DNA of 5,698 bases, taken from contig CACXHH010000004.1 of the NCBI GenBank assembly GCA_902767455.1, forward strand, positions 1 to 5,698, read 5' to 3'. A program made the translations under genes and the position numbers. A model generated the notes under the pieces. It did no database searches. It worked only from the letters and a program-made list of their open reading frames with translations, and was not told the DNA's origin. This document shows, in pieces, positions 1-5,698 of the stretch; position 1 is the first letter of the stretch, and each line of letters begins with the position of its first letter. This DNA is from an uncultured Eubacteriales bacterium. Lineage in GTDB: Bacteria; Bacillota; Clostridia; Christensenellales; Borkfalkiaceae.

Positions 1-611
1 AAGGCGAATTGTCGGCGGCAAGCGGGTATACGAGCGGCGCTTCGACAAACGTAAGCGGCGGTAACGGCAACTCTAATCAGATACCTTCCGTCGCGGATCT
101 GAACAGACTTATCAAGAACGTAGACGGCAACATTGATAATCTGAGAAAGACTATCGAAGAAAACGAATCGAAGAGAAGAGCTGCGGCAAATCGCTATAAC
201 CGCGCGCACGAGAAAATACGTGATCCCGGTCCTAACCGCAACGTTTTAAAACTCGAAATGGAATCTGCTATAGCGGAAGTTGACTCGGCTACGACGATCA
301 TAAACGATTGCACGGCAAAGCACGCTGCGTTGCTTAAAAACAGGCAAATGCTTGAACAAGTCAGATCCGGAGTTTCGACTTCAGGTCTTGACGTAGCTAT
401 CGAGATGGAAAGAATCGTTACTCAGTACAGCGACCTTATCGACAGCACCAAAAACCTTATCGACGAAACTAATACCAACTACGGCGTTATGCTCGGAGCG
501 GCGCTTGAACAGGACGAAACTTTCACTAAACAGATAATGCAGGAAGAGGATTTAAGTAAGTACGATGCAATAGCAGAAAAGATGCAGAAGATTGCCAACG
601 GAGAGATTTGA
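1..611 (+). CDS. Helical coiled-coil protein, 3' part (candidate partner of the downstream MIT-AAA ATPase)
   Basis: Partial gene. The frame is open from base 3 to the TGA at 609-611, so the true start is probably upstream. A TTG at 9 is in frame but only 8 bases precede it, so no ribosome binding site can be judged. Counting that TTG as residue 1, residues 1-26 are a Gly/Ser/Asn-rich, probably disordered linker, more like an interdomain segment than an N-terminus. Residues 28-71 form a long Lys/Arg/Glu-rich helix, broken by DPGPN (72-76). A second long helix follows (77-119), then a GVSTSG break, then further helices to the end (KMQKIANGEI). There is no signal peptide or membrane segment in the visible part. 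I do not recognise a named family. The helical hairpin with trailing helices is reminiscent of ESCRT-III/PspA-type proteins. That resemblance is architectural only. The gene ends 2 nt before the ATPase start, so the two are likely translationally coupled. Confidence 0.8.
   Translation, partial: GELSAASGYTSGASTNVSGGNGNSNQIPSVADLNRLIKNVDGNIDNLRKTIEENESKRRAAANRYNRAHEKIRDPGPNRNVLKLEMESAIAEVDSATTIINDCTAKHAALLKNRQMLEQVRSGVSTSGLDVAIEMERIVTQYSDLIDSTKNLIDETNTNYGVMLGAALEQDETFTKQIMQEEDLSKYDAIAEKMQKIANGEI
600..605 (+). promoter_or_regulatory. Ribosome binding site that sets the ATPase start
   Basis: GGAGAG lies 8 nt before the ATG at 614 and within the last codons of the upstream gene. An in-frame TTG at 608 is only 2 nt away and an ATG at 623 is 17 nt away. 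Spacing therefore favours 614. Confidence 0.6.
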
Positions 612-613
612 TC

Positions 614-1870
614 ATGAACGATATGTTTGAATTAAAACGTCAACTAAAAGCCGCGGAAGGTAATTTTGCGGAAGCTGAGAAATCGTTTGCTGAAGGGGAT
701 TTTTCTCGCGCTTCGCAGTTTTATAATCACGCGGCGACAAACTATCGAAAAGCATCCGCCGTTGCTTCGGAAGACAAAAAAGACGAATATCTTACTCTTT
801 CCGTTAAATGCGAAAAAAAAGCGCATGAAACGAACGTAAACTCAAAAATCGATCATAATCGTACGGAAGACCAAAAACGAGAAGAGCGAAAGCCGCAAAG
901 GAATACGCCGCCCGTTAAATCTCCCGAAGAACGTTTCGGGGGCAAACGAGCGGACAAAGGTCACGGCGGGGCGAATGTATCTGACGTTCGCTCTGTCGTC
1001 GACGAAAACGCGCGTTTCAAACCCGAAAAGGCAAGCGGCGTAACTTTTGACGACGTCGCAGGACTTCAGGACGTAAAGGACATAGTTCGTTACGACGTGA
1101 TAGAACCGTTGAATAACCCGGAATTTGCAAAAATATACAATATAGAACCCGGCGCGAAAGTATTATTATACGGTCCCCCGGGAACGGGCAAAACTTTCAT
1201 TGCAAAGGCAATCGCGGGCGAAGTCGACGCGGCGTTTTATTCCATTCTTTGCAGCGATCTTATCTCAAAATACGTAGGCGAAAGCGGAAGGATACTTCAG
1301 GAACTATTCAATGAAGCCTTGAAAAACGAACGCGCCGTTATCTTCTTTGATGAGTTTGATGCGGTTGCGAGCAAAAGAAGCGACGCCTCGGACGGAGCCG
1401 ATCAGGAGATAGCAAGATTCGTTGCCACTTTTTTAGCTCTCGTTGACGGAGCTAAAAAGAGCGAAACGAACAAAATGCTTCTGCTTATCGCAGCAACCAA
1501 CAGACCGTGGGCTGTCGATCCTGCAATGCTTCGCGGCGGGAGATTCGATAAACACGTTTACGTCGGTTTGCCCGACAAAGACGCTCGCAGGGCGATAGTT
1601 GAAAAAACTTTGAAAGACGTACCTAAAAAAGACGACCTTGATATCGATAAGATCGTTGATATGCTCGACGGGTACGGCGGCGGAGACATAACGGCGATCT
1701 GCAAAGACGCCATCAGTAAAGCTTACAGGCGCGGAATACAGATAGGAAACGTAATAGAACCGGTAGTTTATTCGGATTTTGAAAAAGCAATTTCTTGCGT
1801 ACGTAACGTTACTTCCAAAGAAGATATCGAAAAATTCGAAAAATACCGTAAATCGGGCAGGATAGATTAG
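614..1870 (+). CDS. MIT-domain AAA ATPase, Vps4/katanin/spastin-like
   Basis: A 418-residue protein from ATG 614. Residues ~3-73 match the MIT pattern of three amphipathic helices, with AEGDFSRASQFYNHAATNYRKA resembling the Vps4 segment that carries a YQHA motif. A charged, Pro/Lys/Arg-rich linker (~78-137) leads into one AAA module. This has the FDDVAGL entry (~145-151), Walker A GPPGTGKT (187-194), pore loop SKYVGES (218-224), Walker B VIFFDE (242-247), sensor-1 region ATNRP (294-298), candidate arginine fingers in LRGGRFD (R307, R310) and GYGGGD (353-358). The tail (SDFEKAI then DIEKFEKYRKSG) fits the C-terminal helix of meiotic-clade AAA proteins. From family knowledge, these form hexamers that pull substrate tails through the pore to disassemble filaments or sever polymers. 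The Vps4 beta-domain insertion appears absent. The neighbouring helical protein is the obvious candidate substrate (inference). FtsH-, Cdc48- or ClpX-type identity is unlikely: one AAA module, no protease or zinc domain. It is probably cytosolic. Confidence 0.9.
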   Translation: MNDMFELKRQLKAAEGNFAEAEKSFAEGDFSRASQFYNHAATNYRKASAVASEDKKDEYLTLSVKCEKKAHETNVNSKIDHNRTEDQKREERKPQRNTPPVKSPEERFGGKRADKGHGGANVSDVRSVVDENARFKPEKASGVTFDDVAGLQDVKDIVRYDVIEPLNNPEFAKIYNIEPGAKVLLYGPPGTGKTFIAKAIAGEVDAAFYSILCSDLISKYVGESGRILQELFNEALKNERAVIFFDEFDAVASKRSDASDGADQEIARFVATFLALVDGAKKSETNKMLLLIAATNRPWAVDPAMLRGGRFDKHVYVGLPDKDARRAIVEKTLKDVPKKDDLDIDKIVDMLDGYGGGDITAICKDAISKAYRRGIQIGNVIEPVVYSDFEKAISCVRNVTSKEDIEKFEKYRKSGRID

Positions 1871-1914
1871 AAAAATTCTATTCGTTTAAAAAAGTTTACT
1901 AAGGAGATCGTTTT

Positions 1915-2715
1915 ATGAGTTTGTTGGAAAAGTTCTACGACGTTAGGTTCGGTTCCGAACGGCTTGACGCATCCGAATTCACCGGTAAGATCGAAATAAT
2001 CGAGACGAACGGCAAAAAAATCGACGAAGTATCAGACGACGTCGTAAAGAAAATACTTGATATTGCCGCAAGGAACGGATATAAAAAGCTACTGTTGTCG
2101 GTCGACTCTTTCGTCGGTAAAGGGGAAACGCGTTCTTTTGCGATCAATACTTTGATAAACTCCTTTAACGATTTTGACGCAGAAAATCGTTACGTTTATG
2201 CCTTTGACTGGAACGTTGACCGTTCTATAGCCGGGGATTTCTTACGCTCCGAAAACATCGTGCCGATGGGGTATTCCTACGATACCGGATCTCTTTACCT
2301 TGAAGACACCGACTTCGTTGACGATTTCGAGAAATACGTAAAGCAGTTCGAGCAAGGAAAAACTTATCGCGAAATAATATTGGATTTTATGTATAAAAAG
2401 GGTTTGGATTCTCCCGACGTATACAACGCTTCCGGTATTTCGAGATTTACTTTTTCTAAGATGCTCAACCCGAAACAGGATTATAACCCTTCTTTAGATA
2501 AGCTATGCAGCGTGGCAATAGGTATGCGCCTTACTCTCGACGAAACGCAGTATTTGCTTAATTCAGCGCATCTTCACCTTGGAAAAACGACAAAAAGAGA
2601 TCAGGTCATAAGATACTGTATAGAAAAGAAAATATACGATATAGACAGGGTAAACGACTGTCTTAATTGTCTTGGGCTTCCGTGCCTTATGGATATTTCC
2701 GCATCGCAAAAATAA
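1915..2715 (+). CDS. Two-domain protein: possible degenerate macrodomain-like N-terminus plus HTH-like helical C-terminal domain
   Basis: A 266-residue protein. ATG 1915 is preceded by AAGGAG at 1901-1906 (8-nt spacing), 44 nt after the ATPase stop, so it belongs to the same operon. Residues ~1-145 are mixed alpha/beta. The order helix (VVKKILDIAARNGY), strand (KKLLLSV), helix (AINTLINSFNDF), strand (RYVYAFDW) resembles the second half of a macrodomain. The ADP-ribose-binding NAAN-type motif is missing, so catalysis is not supported. Residues ~148-260 are all-helical: TYREIILDFMYKKGL, then DVYNASGISRFTFSKML, a Pro-containing turn, LDETQYLLNSA and YDIDRVNDCL. I recall this pattern as the C-terminal domain of many Firmicutes macrodomain proteins; its centre looks like an HTH/XRE fold. 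The function is unknown. Regulation or protein-protein recognition for the operon are possibilities (inference). No transmembrane segment is seen. Confidence 0.85.
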   Translation: MSLLEKFYDVRFGSERLDASEFTGKIEIIETNGKKIDEVSDDVVKKILDIAARNGYKKLLLSVDSFVGKGETRSFAINTLINSFNDFDAENRYVYAFDWNVDRSIAGDFLRSENIVPMGYSYDTGSLYLEDTDFVDDFEKYVKQFEQGKTYREIILDFMYKKGLDSPDVYNASGISRFTFSKMLNPKQDYNPSLDKLCSVAIGMRLTLDETQYLLNSAHLHLGKTTKRDQVIRYCIEKKIYDIDRVNDCLNCLGLPCLMDISASQK

Positions 2716-2796
2716 TCGATATCAGTTTCAAATAGGCTAACGAACGTTTTTATTATTCAGAACGTCCGCTGCGTCTGTTTGCCGAATCTGGATCGG

Positions 2797-2821
2797 TTAT
2801 TTTCGTGACTGCCGAAAATAA
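2797..2821 (+). promoter_or_regulatory. Perfect 9-bp inverted repeat in the leader of the zinc-ribbon/Sel1 gene
   Basis: TTATTTTCG (2797-2805) and CGAAAATAA (2813-2821) are exact reverse complements around a 7-nt loop. The repeat lies 47 nt before the start of the next gene, in a 153-nt gap. No T-run follows, so it is not a convincing intrinsic terminator. It could be an operator dyad or a leader hairpin. A competing pairing, CGGTTA (2794-2799) with TAACCG (2842-2847), shares bases 2797-2799. The rest of the gap shows no confident promoter. Confidence 0.35.
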
Positions 2822-2868
2822 AGATAGAACGAAAAGATCATTAACCGGAATAAAAAAGGAAAAAAATT

Positions 2869-5376
2869 ATGGCAGAACTTGTGATAAATCAGTGCCCTGT
2901 GTGCGGGGCTACACTAAGAAAAACTATGAAAGGCTACCATTGCCGCCATTGCGGAACGGGCTTTACGGAAATAGACGTTACCAACGAGGTTTGGAAACTG
3001 TCTCAACTTACGCTCGAAAAACGAGAGCTGGTCGCTAACCGTAGGTGGTTTTTATGGGAAGCGATAAACGAAAAGAATTTGAGCGGTGAAAAGATAATCG
3101 GGATCTGCCGTGAAATAAAGTCGTGTCTTCCCGATGACTTTATGGCGCGCTTCTTTGACGCTGCTAACGATAAAAACCCGCTCGTCGTCAACGAGTATTT
3201 ATCGTCTGTAGATAAAGACGATATAATGCCGTACAGATATATCGTAGCCGATTGGTTTGTCAGGACCGCCAAAAAGGAGAATATCCTTACGGCGAAGAAC
3301 TTCATCACGAGAACCTTCTCGGAAACGGAACACTATAAATATATCAAATATATAAACAAGCTCGAGAAACTTGAAAAACAACTTGGCGAAAGCGTATTCA
3401 ACCCGCAAGCAACGAGAGACGGCAAAGATTATACGGCAGCAGATAAAACTATAGAACAAAAGGTAGCCGAAAACGACGAAAAGAACGGTAACGAAAAAAC
3501 AGAAAAAGAATTCGATATAATGAAAATCCTGGATGAAGTTATTCGTAAACAGAAAGAAACGGAGAGAACGCAAGAAGAAAAAGAAAAAAACACTAATAAA
3601 AATGACGTGGGCGACGCGGACAAGTGTAATCAGCGCGGGGGTAATTATTATTACGGCAAAGGAGTGGCGCAGGATTACGAAAAAGCCGTAGAATGGTATA
3701 CGAAAGCGGCAAAACAGGGGCATGCCGAAGCGCAATACAACCTTGGTACTTGCTATTATAACGGTAAAGGAGTGGCGCAGGATTACGCAAAAGCCGTAGA
3801 ATGGTATACGAAAGCGGCAAAACAAGGCTATGCCAAAGCGCAATATAGTCTCGGTAAAAGATATTATAACGGTGAAGGAGTAACGAAGGATTACGAAAAA
3901 GCTGTAAAGTGGTATACGAAAGCGGCAAAACGGGGGCATGCGCAAGCACAGTTCAATCTTGGAGAGTGCTATGATTATGGTGAAGGAGTAACGAAGGATT
4001 ACGAAAAAGCTGTAAAGTGGTATACGAAAGCGGCAAAACAAGATCATGCACAAGCACAGTTCAATCTTGGAGATTGCTATTATCGTGGCGATGGAGTTCC
4101 GCAAGATTCCAAAAAAGCAATAGAGTTGTGTACGAAAGCCGCGAATCAGGGATATGCTAAAGCGCAAAACAATCTTGGCAACTGCTATTATCTTGGCGAA
4201 GGAGTAACGAAGGATTACGCAAAAGCCGTAGAATGGTATACGAAAGCGGCAAATCAGGGGCACGCCGACGGACAATATCGTCTCGGTAAATGTTATCATG
4301 ATGGCGAAGGCGTTCCGCAAGATTACGAAAAAGCCGTAGAGTGGTTTACGAAAGCCGCGAATCAGGGGCTTGCCGAAGCGCAATACAACCTTGGTGATTG
4401 CTGTTATCACGGTGAAGGAGTCTCGCAGAATTACAAAAAAGCCGTAGAATTTTTTACGAAAGCGGCAAATCAGGGATATGCCGCCGCGCAATGGAGTCTC
4501 GCTCTTTCCTATTATCACGGTAAAGGAGTCTCGCAGAATTACAAAAAAGCCGTAAAATGGTTGACGAAAGCGGCAAATCAGGGATATGCCGACGCACAAT
4601 ACGATCTCGGTGTTTGTTATGATGACGGGGACGGTGTGCGGCAAAATTACAAAAAAGCAATAGAGTGGTATACGAAAGCCGCGAATCAGGGATATGCTAA
4701 AGCGCAAAACAATCTTGGTACTTGCTATTATTACGGCAAAGGAGTGGCGCAAGATTACGAAAAAGCCGTAGAATGGTATGCGAAAGCTGCCGAGCAGGGA
4801 CATTCCACCGCGCAAGTCAATCTCGGCAACTGTTATGATAATGGCTACGGTTTGATAAAAAACTACTCAAAAGCTGTTTACTGGTATACGAAAGCGGCGA
4901 ATCAGGGGCGTGCCGAAGCGCAATTCAATCTCGGCAACTGTTATGATAATGGCTACGGCGTGATAAAAAACTGCTCAAAAGCTGTTTACTGGTATACGAA
5001 AGCCGCCGAGCAGGGACATTCCACCGCGCAATTCAATCTCGGCAACTGTTATGATAATGGCTACGGCGTGACAAAAAACCACTCAAAAGCTGTTTACTGG
5101 TATACGAAAGCCGCGAATCAGGGGCTTGCCGAAGCGCAACTCAATCTTGGTGCTTTCTATTATTATGGCGAAGGAGTTCCGAAAGATTATGAAAAAGCTG
5201 TTTACTGGTATACGAAAGCCGCGAATCAGGGGCTTGCCGCCGCGCAATATAACCTTGGCATATGCTATGAATACGGAGATGGTGTAAAGCGAGACTACCA
5301 ACAGGCTAAATATTGGTATAAAAAAGCTGCAGATCAGGGCCATAAGAAAGCAAAAGCGGCTTATGAAAGCTCATAG
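2869..5376 (+). CDS. Zinc-ribbon protein with 16 Sel1-like repeats
   Basis: An 835-residue protein. ATG 2869 is preceded by AAAGGA (2855-2860) at 8-nt spacing. Cys9, Cys12, Cys25 and Cys28 (CPVC and CRHC) form an N-terminal zinc ribbon. Residues ~38-175 are a helical domain rich in Trp, Leu and charged residues, with no family I can name. Residues ~176-249 are a Lys/Glu/Asn-rich, probably flexible or coiled linker. Residues 250-825 are 16 tandem 36-residue Sel1-like repeats, of approximate form AxAQxNLGxCYYxGxGVxxDYxKAVxWYTKAAxQG, followed by a 10-residue tail. From family knowledge, Sel1 repeats are TPR-like helical pairs that form superhelical protein-binding scaffolds. There is no signal peptide, so this is probably a cytosolic adaptor, unlike the secreted Sel1 proteins of some pathogens. 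It follows the MIT-AAA operon after 153 nt and may be co-transcribed. A paralogue with the same zinc ribbon begins 207 nt downstream. Confidence 0.93.
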   Translation: MAELVINQCPVCGATLRKTMKGYHCRHCGTGFTEIDVTNEVWKLSQLTLEKRELVANRRWFLWEAINEKNLSGEKIIGICREIKSCLPDDFMARFFDAANDKNPLVVNEYLSSVDKDDIMPYRYIVADWFVRTAKKENILTAKNFITRTFSETEHYKYIKYINKLEKLEKQLGESVFNPQATRDGKDYTAADKTIEQKVAENDEKNGNEKTEKEFDIMKILDEVIRKQKETERTQEEKEKNTNKNDVGDADKCNQRGGNYYYGKGVAQDYEKAVEWYTKAAKQGHAEAQYNLGTCYYNGKGVAQDYAKAVEWYTKAAKQGYAKAQYSLGKRYYNGEGVTKDYEKAVKWYTKAAKRGHAQAQFNLGECYDYGEGVTKDYEKAVKWYTKAAKQDHAQAQFNLGDCYYRGDGVPQDSKKAIELCTKAANQGYAKAQNNLGNCYYLGEGVTKDYAKAVEWYTKAANQGHADGQYRLGKCYHDGEGVPQDYEKAVEWFTKAANQGLAEAQYNLGDCCYHGEGVSQNYKKAVEFFTKAANQGYAAAQWSLALSYYHGKGVSQNYKKAVKWLTKAANQGYADAQYDLGVCYDDGDGVRQNYKKAIEWYTKAANQGYAKAQNNLGTCYYYGKGVAQDYEKAVEWYAKAAEQGHSTAQVNLGNCYDNGYGLIKNYSKAVYWYTKAANQGRAEAQFNLGNCYDNGYGVIKNCSKAVYWYTKAAEQGHSTAQFNLGNCYDNGYGVTKNHSKAVYWYTKAANQGLAEAQLNLGAFYYYGEGVPKDYEKAVYWYTKAANQGLAAAQYNLGICYEYGDGVKRDYQQAKYWYKKAADQGHKKAKAAYESS
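3616..5343 (+). repeat. In-frame array of 16 x 108-bp Sel1-like repeat units
   Basis: Sixteen units of exactly 108 bp (36 codons) lie inside the zinc-ribbon/Sel1 gene with no indels. Some blocks are nearly identical at DNA level. Positions 4111-4178 and 4651-4718 differ at 2 of 68 bases and are 540 bp apart (5 units). Positions 4789-4850 and 5005-5066 differ at 1 of 62 bases and are 216 bp apart (2 units). This indicates recent unit duplication or gene conversion within the array. Units 12-14 share CYDNGYG and a KAVYWYTKAA version, which marks them as the youngest sub-block. Unit 1 (from codon 250) is the most divergent at its start, as expected for a capping repeat. Confidence 0.92.
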
Positions 5377-5424
5377 CACAAAGTCTGATAACAACTTTCG
5401 TTTGTATCTTGGCAAAAGAGCAAA

Positions 5425-5530
5425 GTAACGGTTTTGAGCGGCAGTTCGCTCAACGATTGTTTTTTAAAACGCGCTATTGTTGCGCCAAAAGGCGCAGTCA
5501 GGATCGTTACGTTATAAAGCCTGATAGCGC
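5425..5530 (+). other. Intergenic region with nested and competing inverted repeats (possible structured leader RNA)
   Basis: This is the core of the 207-nt gap between the two zinc-ribbon genes. Four pairings can be read. An outer stem GTAACG (5425-5430) with CGTTAC (5505-5510) extends inward by G-U and A-U pairs. It encloses TTGAGCG/CGCTCAA (5434-5440/5447-5453) and TGCGCC/GGCGCA (5481-5486/5491-5496, AAAA loop), which would make a three-way junction. A further stem, GCGCTAT (5471-5477) with ATAGCGC (5524-5530), would cross the outer stem, so it would be an alternative fold or a pseudoknot. I do not recognise a known riboswitch or ncRNA family. No confident promoter is seen in the gap. Confidence 0.35.
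5434..5465 (+). terminator. Possible intrinsic terminator after the Sel1 gene
   Basis: A perfect 7-bp stem TTGAGCG/CGCTCAA with a 6-nt loop is followed, after a 6-nt spacer (CGATTG), by six T residues at 5460-5465. It lies 58 nt past the stop of the Sel1 gene. The gap between stem and T-run is longer than usual, so termination may be weak or the hairpin may instead be part of a leader structure. Confidence 0.4.
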
Positions 5531-5583
5531 TTATCCGATACGACGACGCAATAATTGATACTAAGATTTTTAATAGGTGAATT

Positions 5584-5698
5584 ATGACAGAACTTACGAC
5601 GATCAAATGCCCTGTGTGCGGGGCACCCTTAAAAAAGACTTCGGAAGGCTATCGCTGTCGCCATTGCGATAGTCGTTTTACCGAAATCGTGGCAAAAA
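5584..5698 (+). CDS. Zinc-ribbon protein, 5' end only (paralogue of the Sel1 gene)
   Basis: The gene is cut by the window end after 38 full codons. ATG 5584 follows AGGTGA (5575-5580), with the AGG core 6 nt away. The visible residues repeat the start of the upstream zinc-ribbon/Sel1 protein: MTEL against MAEL, CPVCGA at 9-14, GYRCRHC at 22-28 and FTEI at 32-35. Cysteines fall at identical positions (9, 12, 25, 28). A 17-base stretch across the CPVCG codons is identical in the two genes. This is a tandem duplication of at least the zinc-ribbon module. Whether a helical domain and Sel1 repeats or a different C-terminal domain follow cannot be seen here. Confidence 0.85.
   Translation, partial: MTELTTIKCPVCGAPLKKTSEGYRCRHCDSRFTEIVAK

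Noticed and set aside
1..611. Gene 1 as a TelA-type toxic anion resistance protein
   Set aside because: It is helical and near an AAA gene, but I see no TelA-specific motif, and the Gly/Ser/Asn linker plus hairpin pattern does not call for it.
608..613. TTG at 608 as the ATPase start (overlapping the upstream stop)
   Set aside because: It is only 2 nt from GGAGAG; ATG 614 has 8-nt spacing and is a better codon.
2743..2765. Terminator from ACGTT/AACGT after gene 3
   Set aside because: The stem is only 5 bp with a 12-nt loop and no T-run after it, so termination there is not supported.
2805..3038. 77-codon + strand open frame over the start of the zinc-ribbon gene
   Set aside because: It is out of frame with the zinc-ribbon gene and overlaps its well-supported start; its product is basic and has no domain.
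3199..4815. Long open frame of 538 codons on the - strand
   Set aside because: It is antisense to the Sel1 array; its product is itself a low-complexity 36-residue periodic echo of the repeat codons, with no plausible domain. The + strand gene has a ribosome binding site, a zinc ribbon and a Sel1 consensus.
3616..5343. CRISPR-like regular repeats
   Set aside because: The 108-bp period is an exact 36-codon coding repeat with continuous frame and no repeat/spacer alternation; it is a Sel1 protein array.
5361..5606. 81-codon - strand open frame spanning the last gap
   Set aside because: It overlaps the end of one clear gene and the start of another, has no recognisable domain, and lies across the inverted repeats.

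Overview
The window looks like a chromosomal segment of a bacterium, most likely a low-to-mid-GC Firmicutes/Clostridia-type genome. The grounds are strong purine-rich ribosome binding sites (AAGGAG, AAAGGA, GGAGAG), tight gene packing on one strand, and a C-terminal domain in the third gene that I associate with Firmicutes macrodomain proteins. This assignment is an inference; no taxonomic marker is present. All five recognisable genes are on the + strand and nothing credible is coded on the - strand.

Layout: (1) 1-611, the 3' part of a gene for a helical/coiled-coil protein preceded by a Gly/Ser/Asn-rich linker. (2) 614-1870, an AAA ATPase of the Vps4/katanin/spastin (meiotic clade) type with an N-terminal MIT-like three-helix domain, starting 2 nt after gene 1. 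(3) 1915-2715, a protein with a possible degenerate macrodomain-like N-terminal half and a helical, HTH-like C-terminal domain. (4) 2869-5376, an 835-residue protein with an N-terminal four-cysteine zinc ribbon, a helical middle domain, a charged linker and 16 tandem Sel1-like repeats of 36 residues. (5) 5584-end, the first 38 codons of a paralogous zinc-ribbon gene with identical cysteine positions, cut by the window edge.

The gaps are 2 nt, 44 nt, 153 nt and 207 nt. Genes 1-3 are almost certainly one operon and gene 4 may be co-transcribed. The last gap holds several nested inverted repeats and a possible terminator or structured leader.

How they may work together (inference): MIT domains in eukaryotes and archaea dock Vps4-type ATPases onto the C-terminal tails of ESCRT-III coiled-coil filament proteins. 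Here an MIT-AAA ATPase is directly coupled to a helical-hairpin protein, which suggests a bacterial ESCRT-like or severing/remodelling pair. The Sel1 and zinc-ribbon proteins would be scaffolds or adaptors, and the third protein a sensor or regulator. This is the most interesting hypothesis in the window; the link to ESCRT-III is architectural and has not been shown by homology search.
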